Below are positions 10,951-21,600 of a DNA stretch of 64,000 bases, one piece after another. This stretch comes from Atopsyche davidsoni (Eukaryota; Arthropoda; Insecta; Trichoptera; Hydrobiosidae). Position 1 is the first letter of the stretch, and every line of letters begins with the position of its first letter. The stretch covers positions 7,254,001 to 7,318,000 of the forward strand of contig JAILWY010000006.1 of NCBI GenBank assembly GCA_022113835.1. The letters run 5' to 3'. The position numbers and the translations under genes are program-made. A model generated the notes under the pieces. The model had not been told where the DNA came from. It saw only the letters and a list, made by a program, of their open reading frames with translations, and did no database searches.

Positions 10951-13900
10951 TCACTTAAAAGTTGCCGGATTTTTCAGGAAGTGATTTGATCGGGTGAGTT
11001 GGGATGCCAATCTTATTTTTGAAACTTTTTTTTTTAAAGAAACATTAATGAAAATCTGTGAACGATATTATTCTGTAGTTATACGCGTCAGAAAATGTCT
11101 AGAGAAAGAGTGAGAATAAAATATCGCAAAAGTCAATCGCCGCGGATGAAATAGCCACGAAAAGTATCCAAAAAGAAAAAAACGTAAAAACATTTAAAAT
11201 CAAATAAAAATATTCATTATTTTCTAAATAGTAAAGAGTTAAAACAAATATTCTTTAAAAAATATAAATAATAATATATTTGCTGATGCTATAAAAAACG
11301 AGCTTTGAATACCAATTATATTAAATATTCCAAAATATACCTTTTTATCATTATTGACAATAATACAATAAATGTTTTCAGGCAATACATTAGCAAATTT
11401 TTTGATAATTTTGATATAAAGATAGATTTATCAAAATTAAATTTGCTGTTTTTATTTAATAACATGTTAATCAAAAATTTATATCGCAAATGAAATATTT
11501 TATTCCCCAACGGTCCCAATTGAAACGTATTTATTCAAAATTCAATATTTGCAATTTTGGTTATCCTTTCCGCAGAAAACTTCGAGCGAGCCTCTGTCTA
11601 ATATTTGAGAAAAATATATCTAAATTCCCAGCCTTTCCCCTTTGACCCGAGGTCGTACTCTAAGGGTTTATTCTCAACCCTTATATTTTATTTCAGTGTC
11701 CTTTTTCACAATCGTATGTAACCTAATAAAAACGTCCAGTAAACAAAAATAAAGAATAAAATTTTATTGTGCTGCCGTTGTTCATTATACTGGACGAAGA
11801 GTAAAAAATACGAGACCTTAAGTAAAGGAATCCAGCCGTAATAATTTTTATTGCCAATAAAAAATATTATAAATTATTTCTTTAGTTTCATACCTGAAAT
11901 ATAATAATGAAATTTATGTAATGAATCAAATTATTATATAATAAATAATTATATTACACGAACTGTACATTGTAGCACAAAAGATTTACTAGATGTATTA
12001 ATGGTTTTCATGCCACAAAATAAGAAATAAAAGTAGGCATTGTACATTTAATAAAGATTTATATAGTTGATGTAATATGTTTTATAGTTCTTGAGTAACT
12101 GTGCAAAAAGATTTCGGCAAAAAGATGAAAACAAGCAAGCTTGACCTAACCTAAACTTTAAAACAATATTTATTTAATCTCAATCTCAACAAATAATATA
12201 AAAATATGTCGTTTATATTACTTCTTCAAAATTAAGTGGAGAATCATATTGTATACAATAAATAATTAATACATAAGTATAAACACGTTTTTATCCGATG
12301 GCAACAGGACATTGAAAGTGTTTTATCGTAAACGAGATTTTATTACTTAACGAATTTAAAAAAAAATTATGTGAAAACATAATTTTTAATATAACATAAT
12401 AATAAATAATAAAATATATAATAAATGAGTAGGTAATGCGTTACATCTTTCAAGGGTAGTTCTGTAGCAGATCTAGGATCAAAGGTATTGCTATCCCTAT
12501 TTATCTTGAAAGTTAACCCTGTTTTTGCCACAGTGATATTATTTTAGCTAAATTATTAGCACTAAAATTTAATACGTTGAATCTGGTCGCAGCATCCCAG
12601 TTAACCCACAAAATACTAGAAACACAATTCAAGCCCGAATGCGTACAAAACACAAACACCAAACTAGTTCTTTAAGGGTCCCTCGGCAATAAATACAATT
12701 ACTAATTAAAAATAATTGAGGGCAATGGGTGGAAATTAAATTTAAGACTAGCTTTATTGGATTTTTTCATAAAACGGTTTGATTCTGTCTTTGGTATTTC
12801 TTAAGTCATTAAGCGTGGATTTTTATCAATATTACAGTAACTTTTTATTTTATTACAAAATTGGTCAAAACTTTACACAACTGACTTTTGCACAGAATAA
12901 TTGTGTATTTGAAAACATAAAAGACATTAACAAGTCTTGGAAGAGTTGGAGAGACTAATTTACCGAGTCTCTGCTCTTATTGCAGTCTCAACGCTGAAAG
13001 TTTTGATGGGAGTCTCGTAATCACCACGCTATGAATAAATACGAATAGTAAAATGCTTTAATTCAACAGTATCAAGTAATACATAAAAATAAAGAAAACT
13101 ATTTTCTTCTATTAAAATCAAATCGAGATTAAATTTTATGCGAGCACAAAAAACTACATTAATTTATTATTAGGTTTCATTTTTAAATTTAATGTTAAAT
13201 AGACTCTTTGATAGAGTAATAAAATGATTCCCTAGTTTTAATCCTTAGGTTTTATTATTCTTTAAAAATAATAAAAGGTAGTTTTCTTTAAACTCAAACA
13301 CAGATAGAAATTGAAAAATTTTTTTTTTGCTTGATTTGGAAACTAAAAATATATTCAAAATTTGACGCAGTTTTCAATCTAATTTATTCAAAAAAAATGT
13401 ATGGTTTCAGTTAGGTTTCATTTTTGCCTGCTGTAAATGTAGGAGGATTCTGTCGTAGGCATGTATGTATTTAGTATATTTTTGCGATGGTTTTGCAGGA
13501 GTGAGATTGTATGGAGTTTTTTTTTTGTCTAAAACGTTCAAATGGGGGTATTAGGGGTGACGTCCGTGTTCTGAATGTAAAGCGGCGTTCTTCTTTGTTT
13601 GGCAATGGGAAATAGAAACCAGCAGCAGAAAAGAGGAAAGCGAATAGAAAACAGATAGGGATGATGAGGTATTTAGTATAATATGTGTATGAAAGTATAT
13701 TTTGATAAAATCTATAAGCATAGGAATGTCCTTTCAACCCTTTTTAAATAATACAAGTGTCATTTGCGAAAAAAAATATATGAATGTGACAAGGTTTTAT
13801 GCTAACATTATTTGAGAACTTTTCATAGAATATATTAAAAAAAGACACAATTTGCGACCGAAGTCCAATTAGCCAATACCATCCCTTTATTTTGTGTTTT

Positions 13901-14267
13901 TTATTTTTATTATTTAGTACAGTTACAGTTAAGCTTACTAGATGCTTTTTGTATATATCGATAATATAAAATGCCAAAAATATATTACTACTGTAATTTG
14001 AACGATTGGTGTTCAAAAAAAATTTTGAAATACATTTAAGCAAATTTATACTTCAAAGGTTGAAGTAAAAATACACTTCACTAAAAATATTACATAGCCT
14101 TAAAAAATCATAAATTCAATCAAATCAAAAAAGCTAAACCCATTTAAATTGTTGATATATGTGAACATAAATACACTGATGTAGTTAGCACGAAAAAAGA
14201 AGATATTTCAAAGAAGATCTAAAATAAATAACCATTAATCAAGCAAATAATAAAAACTTTTAAAAAC
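10951..14267. other. AT-rich noncoding stretch
   Basis: No gene is supported. Two minus-strand frames of 88 and 99 codons (13471-13737, 13744-14043) are low-complexity, hydrophobic or Asn/Lys-rich translations consistent with chance. A plus-strand purine-rich patch at 13580-13690 is the source of the first of these. Confidence 0.45.
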
Positions 14268-14312
14268 GCTCGGGAGCGCTGTGGCTCAGCAAACAAAGCG
14301 CTGCTGGTGAGC
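14268..14312 (+). repeat. tRNA-5'-half-like fragment, possible SINE relic
   Basis: GCGCTGTGGCTCAGC at 14276 resembles the 5' half and A-box of tRNA-derived SINEs, and AAAGCGCTGCTGG follows. No B-box follows at tRNA spacing. It may be a truncated SINE or a chance match. Confidence 0.3.
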
Positions 14313-14379
14313 TATTTCATACAAAAAGTCCCATAAATGCTTTAGTATTAATGAAATGAATCATACGTTATAAATCGGA

Positions 14380-14700
14380 GAGCATATAGTACGTAACGTA
14401 TGGCTAACGATAACGCATAAATCCCGCTGCATGTGTGGCGGCGTGCGAGGGCCGAGTTAATCGCACCAAATGAATCGTATCTTACGCCGGCGGAAGTTTT
14501 TGCGTGGCTGCATCGCCGGCGAGAGCCGCGCTGGCTTACGGTACCGTTACACCCGTAACGTTTGGGAAATTTTATTATATATTCACTCAAAATATCCCAG
14601 AGATATGATACAATAATACGTAAATGAGATCATTGATGATTTCACAATTCAACGGTATAAAAAAAATCGTTAACGATACGTAACGTATGGGTAATAATAA
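14380..14700. other. GC-rich island framed by a 13-bp direct repeat
   Basis: ACGTAACGTATGG occurs at 14391-14403 and again at 14678-14690, each next to further TAACG words. Between them lies a GC-rich core with CGCCGGCG (14486 and 14514 areas) and CGGAAGT (14491). Function unknown. Confidence 0.4.
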
Positions 14701-15170
14701 AAATAGTTTAACTGTTCATTTTGTCGATTTTAGAACTATGAATGAAAATGTTGATTTTTTTGCGTATTTGACATTATGAATAACGTTACTTTGTTTAACG
14801 TTAAATCAATAATAATAATTTTTAATGCATAAAACACGAGTTCATTGTAACTGTAAATTACGTATCGTGTCTACAATTCATATCGTTATTATTTCAAACT
14901 TTACCTCTATGCAAGCATGGGGTGTATTTATATAGTCATTGTGATATAGCTGTAAAAATAAATCAGTCAAAAATATTCAGATTTTTAGATAAATTATACA
15001 CGAATACTAGTCTGAAACAGTATTAGAGATATTTTATCCAGAATAAATAATTTGTTAAATGAATGCATATATAATGTATAATTAATAATAAATGGTTTGA
15101 AAAAAGTATGACTTTCATATATAACTTTAGTGACTGTGAAAGGTTAGGTCATTAAATGACAAATAGCATA

Positions 15171-15376
15171 TTAATATTTTTGAGTAAAATACTTGAGTGA
15201 TTTTCCACATGTTCGTTTTTATTTGTGACCGGTTTCGTCAACCTTTCACGTTGGCATTATCAAACAGAGTCAATCGGTCACAAATTAAAATGAACATGTG
15301 AAAAATCACTCAAGTATTTTACTCTAAAATATTAAAATGGAATTCCACTAAGTACTCTCTGTCAAAAATATTGAAA
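15171..15376. repeat. foldback element family B, both arms present
   Basis: Arms 15171-15231 and 15275-15335 are inverted copies, 57 of 61 bases identical by eye. A 43-base centre separates them. An outer segment (15336-15376, ending CTGTCAAAAATATTGAA) is shared with the copy at 16.5 kb, so the element continues past the right arm. On the minus strand the centre reads TTTGATAATGCC, hairpin, GAAAC (15232-15236) and the self-complementary ACCGGT (15228-15233). This suggests a decayed hammerhead-like fold whose helix I would be the long arms. Confidence 0.75.
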
Positions 15377-15849
15377 TTCTAAAAAGCATATTGTATTTAA
15401 TTTAACATTTTAAAAGATTAATAAATTAGGTCAAGTCTGTACTCAATAATTTCCAGTGATTAATAATACGATGAGCAGAAATTTTCGACTTGTATTACAA
15501 TATTGTAAGTAAACATAGCAAACACTGCATACTACATTTTAAAGTAATGTACATTATATTTTTTTACTAAAAATAAGTAAATTTTAAATAAAGAAAAGAT
15601 ATTTGTTTATTAGAAAAAAATTTGATGCTGATGGCTATAAGATACGATAGCGGTACTTAAAAACTGAAACGCTTTTATATAGACATATTAAGAAATAATG
15701 CTGAAACCATGAAAAAAAAGTTATTAAAACAGTCAAACTTTTCTTAAGATGTTATCAAGATGTCCTATTTAAAAATAAATGTAGTGTCGGTGGGCATTTC
15801 ACTTATCCAGCGGCGAAATTATAAATATTTTCAAAACTTTTCTTCTTGC

Positions 15850-16145
15850 CCTACGTTAGGCTAACGTTAAGAGACCATCCCGTGCGCAAGTTATTTTGTT
15901 CAGGGAATTTCAATTCACAGGTCTTGCAGAGCACCGGCTCATGAAAACTGTAGAGTAGTAGGGGGTGATGGTGGGGGTGGTGATGGGGGTGGTGGTGGGG
16001 GTGGTGGTGGTGGATGGGGTGGAGGGGGTGGCGGTGGTTTCGAGGGCGCCCGCCAGCTCGGCCAGTCGGGGCGAGTTGCTTGGGAGCCGGGCGTGAATAA
16101 CGTATAACGTAAGGGACTACGTTAACATATTTCCATGTTTATTAT
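15850..16145. other. GC-rich island containing a G-rich tract
   Basis: A GC-rich block follows AT-rich sequence abruptly. It contains the G tract annotated separately, then GGGCGCCCGCC and AGCCGGGCGTG. It ends in a TTTATTATTGCAG acceptor-like site at about 16150 that precedes a 44-codon open stretch (to about 16283). No matching donor or homology was recognised. Confidence 0.4.
15961..16039 (+). repeat. G-rich (GGTGGT/GGGGGT) tract
   Basis: Seventy-nine bases made almost only of G and T, with many runs of three to five Gs separated by one to four bases. The plus strand satisfies the simple pattern for intramolecular G-quadruplexes several times over. Confidence 0.9.
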
Positions 16146-16456
16146 TGCAGGGAAACGAGAGCGCCATAATGGTGATATGGAAATGGATCTGAAGTTTGAA
16201 ATTTTAATGCGATTGTTTACATCGCCAAAACAATATTTTAACTGTTGTAGAATTTTACAACCAGAAAAAATATTTGTTAATTAAATTTGAGATAAACCAG
16301 AGGTTTTCGTATATCGAAATAAATGTTATTTCTGTCAAAAAAAAATGTATATATTCAAACAAGATTATGCATCAAATGGAAAATTCTATACTAACGATCA
16401 ATGATCTTACCACTAAGTAAAGCAACTAATCATTGTATTTGTTTGATGCAAAAGCA

Positions 16457-16590
16457 ATTAATATTTTTAATACAATACTTGAGTGATTTTTTCATATGTT
16501 AATTTTTATTGGTGACCGGTTTTGCCAACATTTCACGTTGGCATAATCAAACTGGAATTCCACCAAGTACTCACTGTTAAAAATATTGAT
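16457..16590. repeat. foldback element family B, one arm lost
   Basis: This copy shares with 15.17-15.38 kb the left arm, the GTGACCGG centre and the terminal GGAATTCCACYAAGTACTC block. The right inverted arm is deleted. On the minus strand the hairpin is perfect: GCCAAC (16537-16542) and GTTGGC (16524-16529) around a 7-base loop. It is followed by AAAAC where the other copy has GAAAC, then ACCGGT (16515-16520). Confidence 0.75.
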
Positions 16591-18480
16591 TATATAAGCC
16601 TTATATAATATGAATTTTAAAATATATTACAACCATGCAGAAATTAAAAATTACCTTTATCGCACTATATAAGTGTTAAAAATGGTTTTATATATAAATT
16701 ATTAAATTTTAAACTAAAAGATAAGTTTTCAGACTTACGTGTGCATTTAAAAGCGAATTTATTTAAATAAAAATTATTATGTAACAATAAGTAAAATAAC
16801 CCAACGATGCTGTAAATATTGACGAAATCTGTAGATAAAATATTTTAAGCAAGTATTTGTAGTTATTCACGAGTCAAAAACCAGTGATACCATGTGATAG
16901 ACTTTTCCCATGATTGGTGTGTGGCCTTAAGAATCGATTTCCATGAAATACGCACTCGGGTTTGTTTCAAAAGAAATATTGAATTTCCAAATCAGCCAGG
17001 CTCGCGGCGGGGCTGAATCCCATTATTGAGGGAAAAATTGAATATGTCGCGTGGAATTAGTAATGGACACGCCCACTAATTTACTCTGTGAACGCTAATG
17101 GCTGGCTTTGGATCTAAGGGACCGGCCAGGGGCGGCTCGCGCAGAAGGCATCAATTATTAATGCTGAAATATATCAAAAATGTATGCTAATACTCAAATG
17201 TTTATGACTACATGTTGATTTTTTTTTTATGAATATGATATATTATATTTTTGATTATTTTATTTAAATGTCAAAATCAAAATAGTTTCAAGTGTATTCA
17301 AATATAAAAGAGACCAAATCAGAAAGAAGCTTTGTTGAAGTGATGTGTTAATAGTGAGATGTATCCAAGAGAAATTGAGAATTTTTCAGGGTTTGATATG
17401 CCTGTGGTATTTATTTTGGAAAGCATACATTGAAATAAGTCATTTTCATAAAAATGGATTTATTTTCAAAAAGTCTATATATTCACTTTAAACCCATGAA
17501 TTTAAGAAAATAAGACGTGCGAGTCACTAGACCAAAAGATGGTTTCTAAGATATCGGCCAATATGATACCTTAGAAAAGCTTATATAAGTCAGTGTAATC
17601 ATTTTTAATTATGTAATAACATGTAAAGATGCAATCATTTTATTTTAAGACACAAATATTAACTTGGATTAAATTTTTTAAATATAAATAGTAAGTGTGT
17701 TGTTTTTAATTAAAAAAAAAACCCAGAAATATATATATAAATACTATACAAAAAATTAAATGAAATCAACCTCTGGTATACTATAATTATCTTTATACAA
17801 TATGTAAATACTAAATTCTTCATTGAAATTCTTTGAATACTATAAGTATCTAATATAGTAAATACACGAATTTCATTACAATTACAAAGGGAATCAGAGA
17901 AGTTTTGAAATCTGATAAGTTTTCCATTAGATTAAATTTGGTTATCGTATTAAGATATATTATACAAAATTTGGCACCTTCTTAGGCTCGAGTTTCGTAT
18001 ATTTTTAATTTAGCAATATGAAAGAGATTTCATCAACTTTATGTTTTAATACTCAACTTAGGGTAAAAATGAGGTGGTTTCTGAAGAAAAGTTAGTATTT
18101 TGATATAGGTACATTGAATTTTGAAGTCGATATATCTGGAGGGTAAATAAGGCGTGTGAGGGTAGTAAAGATGAATAGCGGCTGTCTATGAATAAATAGG
18201 GTAGTGTTGGGAGGGGCTGACCACAGATATATTGAATCTAATGTTTTCTAGACGTTAAAAAATTGCCATTCAAGTAGAAATGCTAAATAATGCTAAATCA
18301 CTGACCTATTAGACATTTTTAATAAAATTCTTTATATTTTAATAAAAATGATATTTAAGGTAAGTTATGCTAATATATATTAGTAACCATTATTGATTCA
18401 CTTTTGATAGTAAATATTTAAATATCATATTTTTTTAAATTAACTGCAAATCCACATAAATTATAAAAAAAATATATATA
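16591..18480. other. AT-rich noncoding stretch with island at 16985-17150
   Basis: The island contains GCTCGCGGCGGGGC and GGACCGGCCAGGGGCGGC, and between them a TAATGGACACGCCCACTAAT stretch with two TAAT cores. No frame is open across it. The rest is AT-rich with nothing recognisable. Confidence 0.4.
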
Positions 18481-18531
18481 ATGATAAAAGTACATTTGTA
18501 TTTTGTCTTCACTTTGAGTTTATTAAAAAAA

Positions 18532-18580
18532 TTTGCATTACTAGTTTCGACCCAATACACTGGGTCATCATCAGATGCAT
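18532..18580 (-). ncRNA. hammerhead-ribozyme-like motif, core intact
   Basis: Read on the minus strand: helix I strand ATGCAT (18580-18575), CTGATGA (18574-18568), one extra T, helix II GACCCA/TGGGTC with loop GTGTAT, GAAAC (18548-18544), minimal helix III made by AC and GT around TA, then A as the cleavage-site base, then ATGCA closing helix I with five pairs. This is the type I hammerhead order with all core residues present. The extra U between CUGAUGA and helix II is not in the textbook consensus, so activity is unproven. The stem III sequence ACTAGT is self-complementary, which would allow pairing between two such RNAs. Confidence 0.55.
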
Positions 18581-18598
18581 AACTAAACTGTTTAGTTA

Positions 18599-18646
18599 TG
18601 CATCTGATGATGACCCAGTGTGTTGGGTCAAAACTAGTAATGCAAA
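18599..18646 (+). ncRNA. hammerhead-like motif, mutated core
   Basis: This is the mirror copy on the plus strand: CTGATGA (18604-18610), T, GACCCA/TGGGTC (18612-18617, 18624-18629), then AAAAC instead of GAAAC, then ACTAGT (18633-18638). The change at the first G of GAAA looks like CpG decay (CG to CA). That G is essential in known hammerheads, so this copy is probably dead. Confidence 0.5.
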
Positions 18647-18697
18647 AAAAAATAATAAACTCAAAGTGAAGACAAAATACAAAGATACTTTTATCAT

Positions 18698-21600
18698 TAT
18701 AATAGTGGATCTTCACAAATCTGGTCCCTCAAGAAGATTATAAAAATAATGTACGTCACCCAGAATGTAGTATACTAATATCGGCCACCATATATAATTT
18801 AAGGTTAATAACTATGATAGGCTGAGGGAAAAATCACTGGGTTGCATTATTGTTGCTTTATGTTTCATGGTGTATCGCGTACTGAGGTAGAAGTGATCAG
18901 TCTGGGATCGCGTCCAAGAAACCAACTCGACTCTCAAGATTTTGGCAACGCTGAAAAAGTTCCAGGCTGAGTGGGGCAGACGTGCGCTAGAATTGTTGGC
19001 AAGGGATTGCAATTTTTCAACGATATGGATACATCCTGTTTACTAAACATGTATCAGTTGTGGCAGAGAATTTTTGTAAAATATGTCCAGTCAATAAACA
19101 ATGCGTAAACAATGCGTCTAAAAAAATGGTACTGGTGTTACAACCGTTGAATCGAGAGGTCCTCGAAGATTTTATTAGATGCAAGCCTGTTCAGTTTGAT
19201 CGAATATAATTTGTATTGAAAACTGATTTGTCAAAAAAACCTTGTTATGAAACTTCTTTTCAATTGATATCACGACTTACAAGTACCGCATATTAAATAT
19301 TGAATTTTCATATGCTTAAATATTCAAAACGAGTAGAAGTTTGCTAAATTTCTGGAAGTTTTTATGTAATTTATTAAGTTCACACAAATTGGTAAAATTC
19401 CATTGGTTCTACTCATTTTCAGCAAAGTGAATTTTAGATAGTTATGTAAAAACGATTCAAATGGGAATTTGAATGCTAAACTAAAAGATTAATCACATTT
19501 TTTACGAGCCGCCTTTGCAAATCACGGAGGTAAGTCATTTAAATAAAATACCTGGTTTTATGTTAAACGGGGGACATAAAGCTCTCGCTGTAACGGACTA
19601 ATAATTTGTTTGATAATCAGTTAATCTGATTGGAAGAAAGGCTTCATTTTAAATTTTCGGGTTTAGGCACTGAAGCGGAATTATTAAAAAGACAAACGAA
19701 AGGCTAGAACAAAAAGGATGGGATATATTATCATTCTATTCAAATATTACTTCTTATGGATGAGAATATTAAGGAAACCCTTCGCATATTTCAATTATAA
19801 TGCAGAAAAGAGTTTTGGCTAATTTTTAAACTTATCTGAATGTCATCGTGAATTTATATACAAATTTAAAAATTCTATCAATTAGAAAAGTAAGAGGTTT
19901 TTTTGTTTCGGGATTAATAAATCCATGTTACAGACATGTTGAGTATTGGATGATTGAGTATAAGTACATGGATTTATTTATTTCCCGTATTGAGTTTGTG
20001 TAGGGAAAAAGGTTTATCAACATGACAAAGAGCGACCGATGAGTGCAATATTGACCAATTATCACAAAAAAATAAGAGTTGTTTTGTTTCAATATAAAAC
20101 ATTTATCATTTATAAATAAAACGAAAAATAATTCAATGATTCAAAGATACATGTTAAAATGAAGCTTGATTAATTGAAAAAAATTGTAAATTTATTTCGT
20201 TTTCATAGCGAAAAAGCATAATCAAATTATGCTGGCCTGCCAAAGCACCCGCGAATGCATTAATTTTTTTAATATAACAAAATATAAACAATAGACCGGA
20301 ATACAGCACGCATTATCCGCGATCGTAAAAAGTTAAACCGTAAAAGAGTGCGAAATTAAAAATCATGTTTTAAATGGACGCTGAAGGGTGTATGAAGGTT
20401 TTACAAGGGTTGGAAGCATAATGACCAGAATGGGGACATAAAACTTTTGTTCCGCACAAAGTTGCCAGCGTTAGGGAGGCGCGAGTTTCAATTAGTTCAA
20501 ACATGGCCGCCAAGCAAGACCGCGACATCCGAAAAGATGGCAGCCGTATGCTTTATGTTCACAACTTTTTTTAATCGAATTTAAGAAAGGACTGTGAATA
20601 AATTTTTCAACGTGACTATTGAAAATATTAATTGAATGAAATACAAATTTGTAATATTTTATAAAGAGTTGAAGCTCATCGGTTAGATGGTTATATATTA
20701 AATTAAATTATCTGATTCCAAAGTCTATAGTTATATGATTCATTGGGTCATTTCGCATACGTTTTTCTTTAGCATGCAAATAATCTTCAAGAGAATAAAA
20801 ATCTCAAACTTTGTTCAGAACAAAAGTTTAATGTCCCTATTCATGTTATTATATTTTTAACCCTTGTAAAAACTTATATACATATATATATATATATATA
20901 TTTTAAAAAGAACGATAATTAATTTTAACAAAACAGAGACTGTTCTGGACTGTTCAAAGCTGAGTCTGGAGGTCGTTGTTAATTGCATTGATTTATTTTA
21001 TATAAAACAGCGTTTTTTTATGCTGCTTTGAGAAACTCTAAATCAAAACAAAATCCACCATAAGGGTGAGTTTAGGTGAGAAATATTTTTTGAACATTTG
21101 ATTAATCTTTTAGAAACAAAGCATTTAATATGTTAGCTCAAATGAAAGTTTGGCAAGGGCGCTTTGCTCGTGACTGGTTAAGCGCGAGGAAGCTGCATGC
21201 AGACAATTCTGAGCAAAGTTTACAGCAAACAGTCTAATTGTAAACATCGTCTCAAGTTAGAGTCGTAATGCTCAAGGCACACTACCTAGGGTTGCCATGT
21301 GTCTCAGTGTTGCTAGGAAACGTATACATCCACGAATTTTGCAAAACAAGCAATCTCCAGCTGTGCATATAGCATGGCTATTTTTAGGTAGAATTATGCC
21401 CTAAGTGCAAAAAAGATGTTTTAAAATTTATTAAAAATAGTTTGAAGAATGATTGTTAAATAGAAAAGAAAATTAAACGTAATATAATAGAACTTCAGAA
21501 ATATTTAAGTCGGACACAACTTACAACAGATTTTCTATGAGCCAACATTTTACTTGTATTTTGGGTATTTTTGGATATTTTGATTTTTATTGGTTAATTG

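Larger units (their letters stand above)
18481..18697. repeat. near-perfect 217-bp palindrome (family D foldback)
   Basis: Arms 18481-18588 and 18590-18697 are exact inverted counterparts in length, with one spacer base at 18589 and about 98 of 108 positions pairing. Six of the mismatches are one block where an A run faces an A run. The innermost sequence is AACTAAAC T GTTTAGTT. Each arm carries one hammerhead-like module, so both strands present the same motif. The outermost few bases run into TA-rich DNA. Such size and symmetry fit a foldback or MITE-like element. Confidence 0.88.

Noticed and set aside
13471..14043. Two adjacent minus-strand frames of 88 and 99 codons
   Set aside because: Low-complexity hydrophobic or Asn/Lys-rich translations, no motif, and lengths expected by chance in AT-rich DNA.
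19424..19530. Exon between TTTTCAG and GAG|GTAAGT
   Set aside because: All three frames contain early stops, so at best a noncoding exon, and nothing else supports it.
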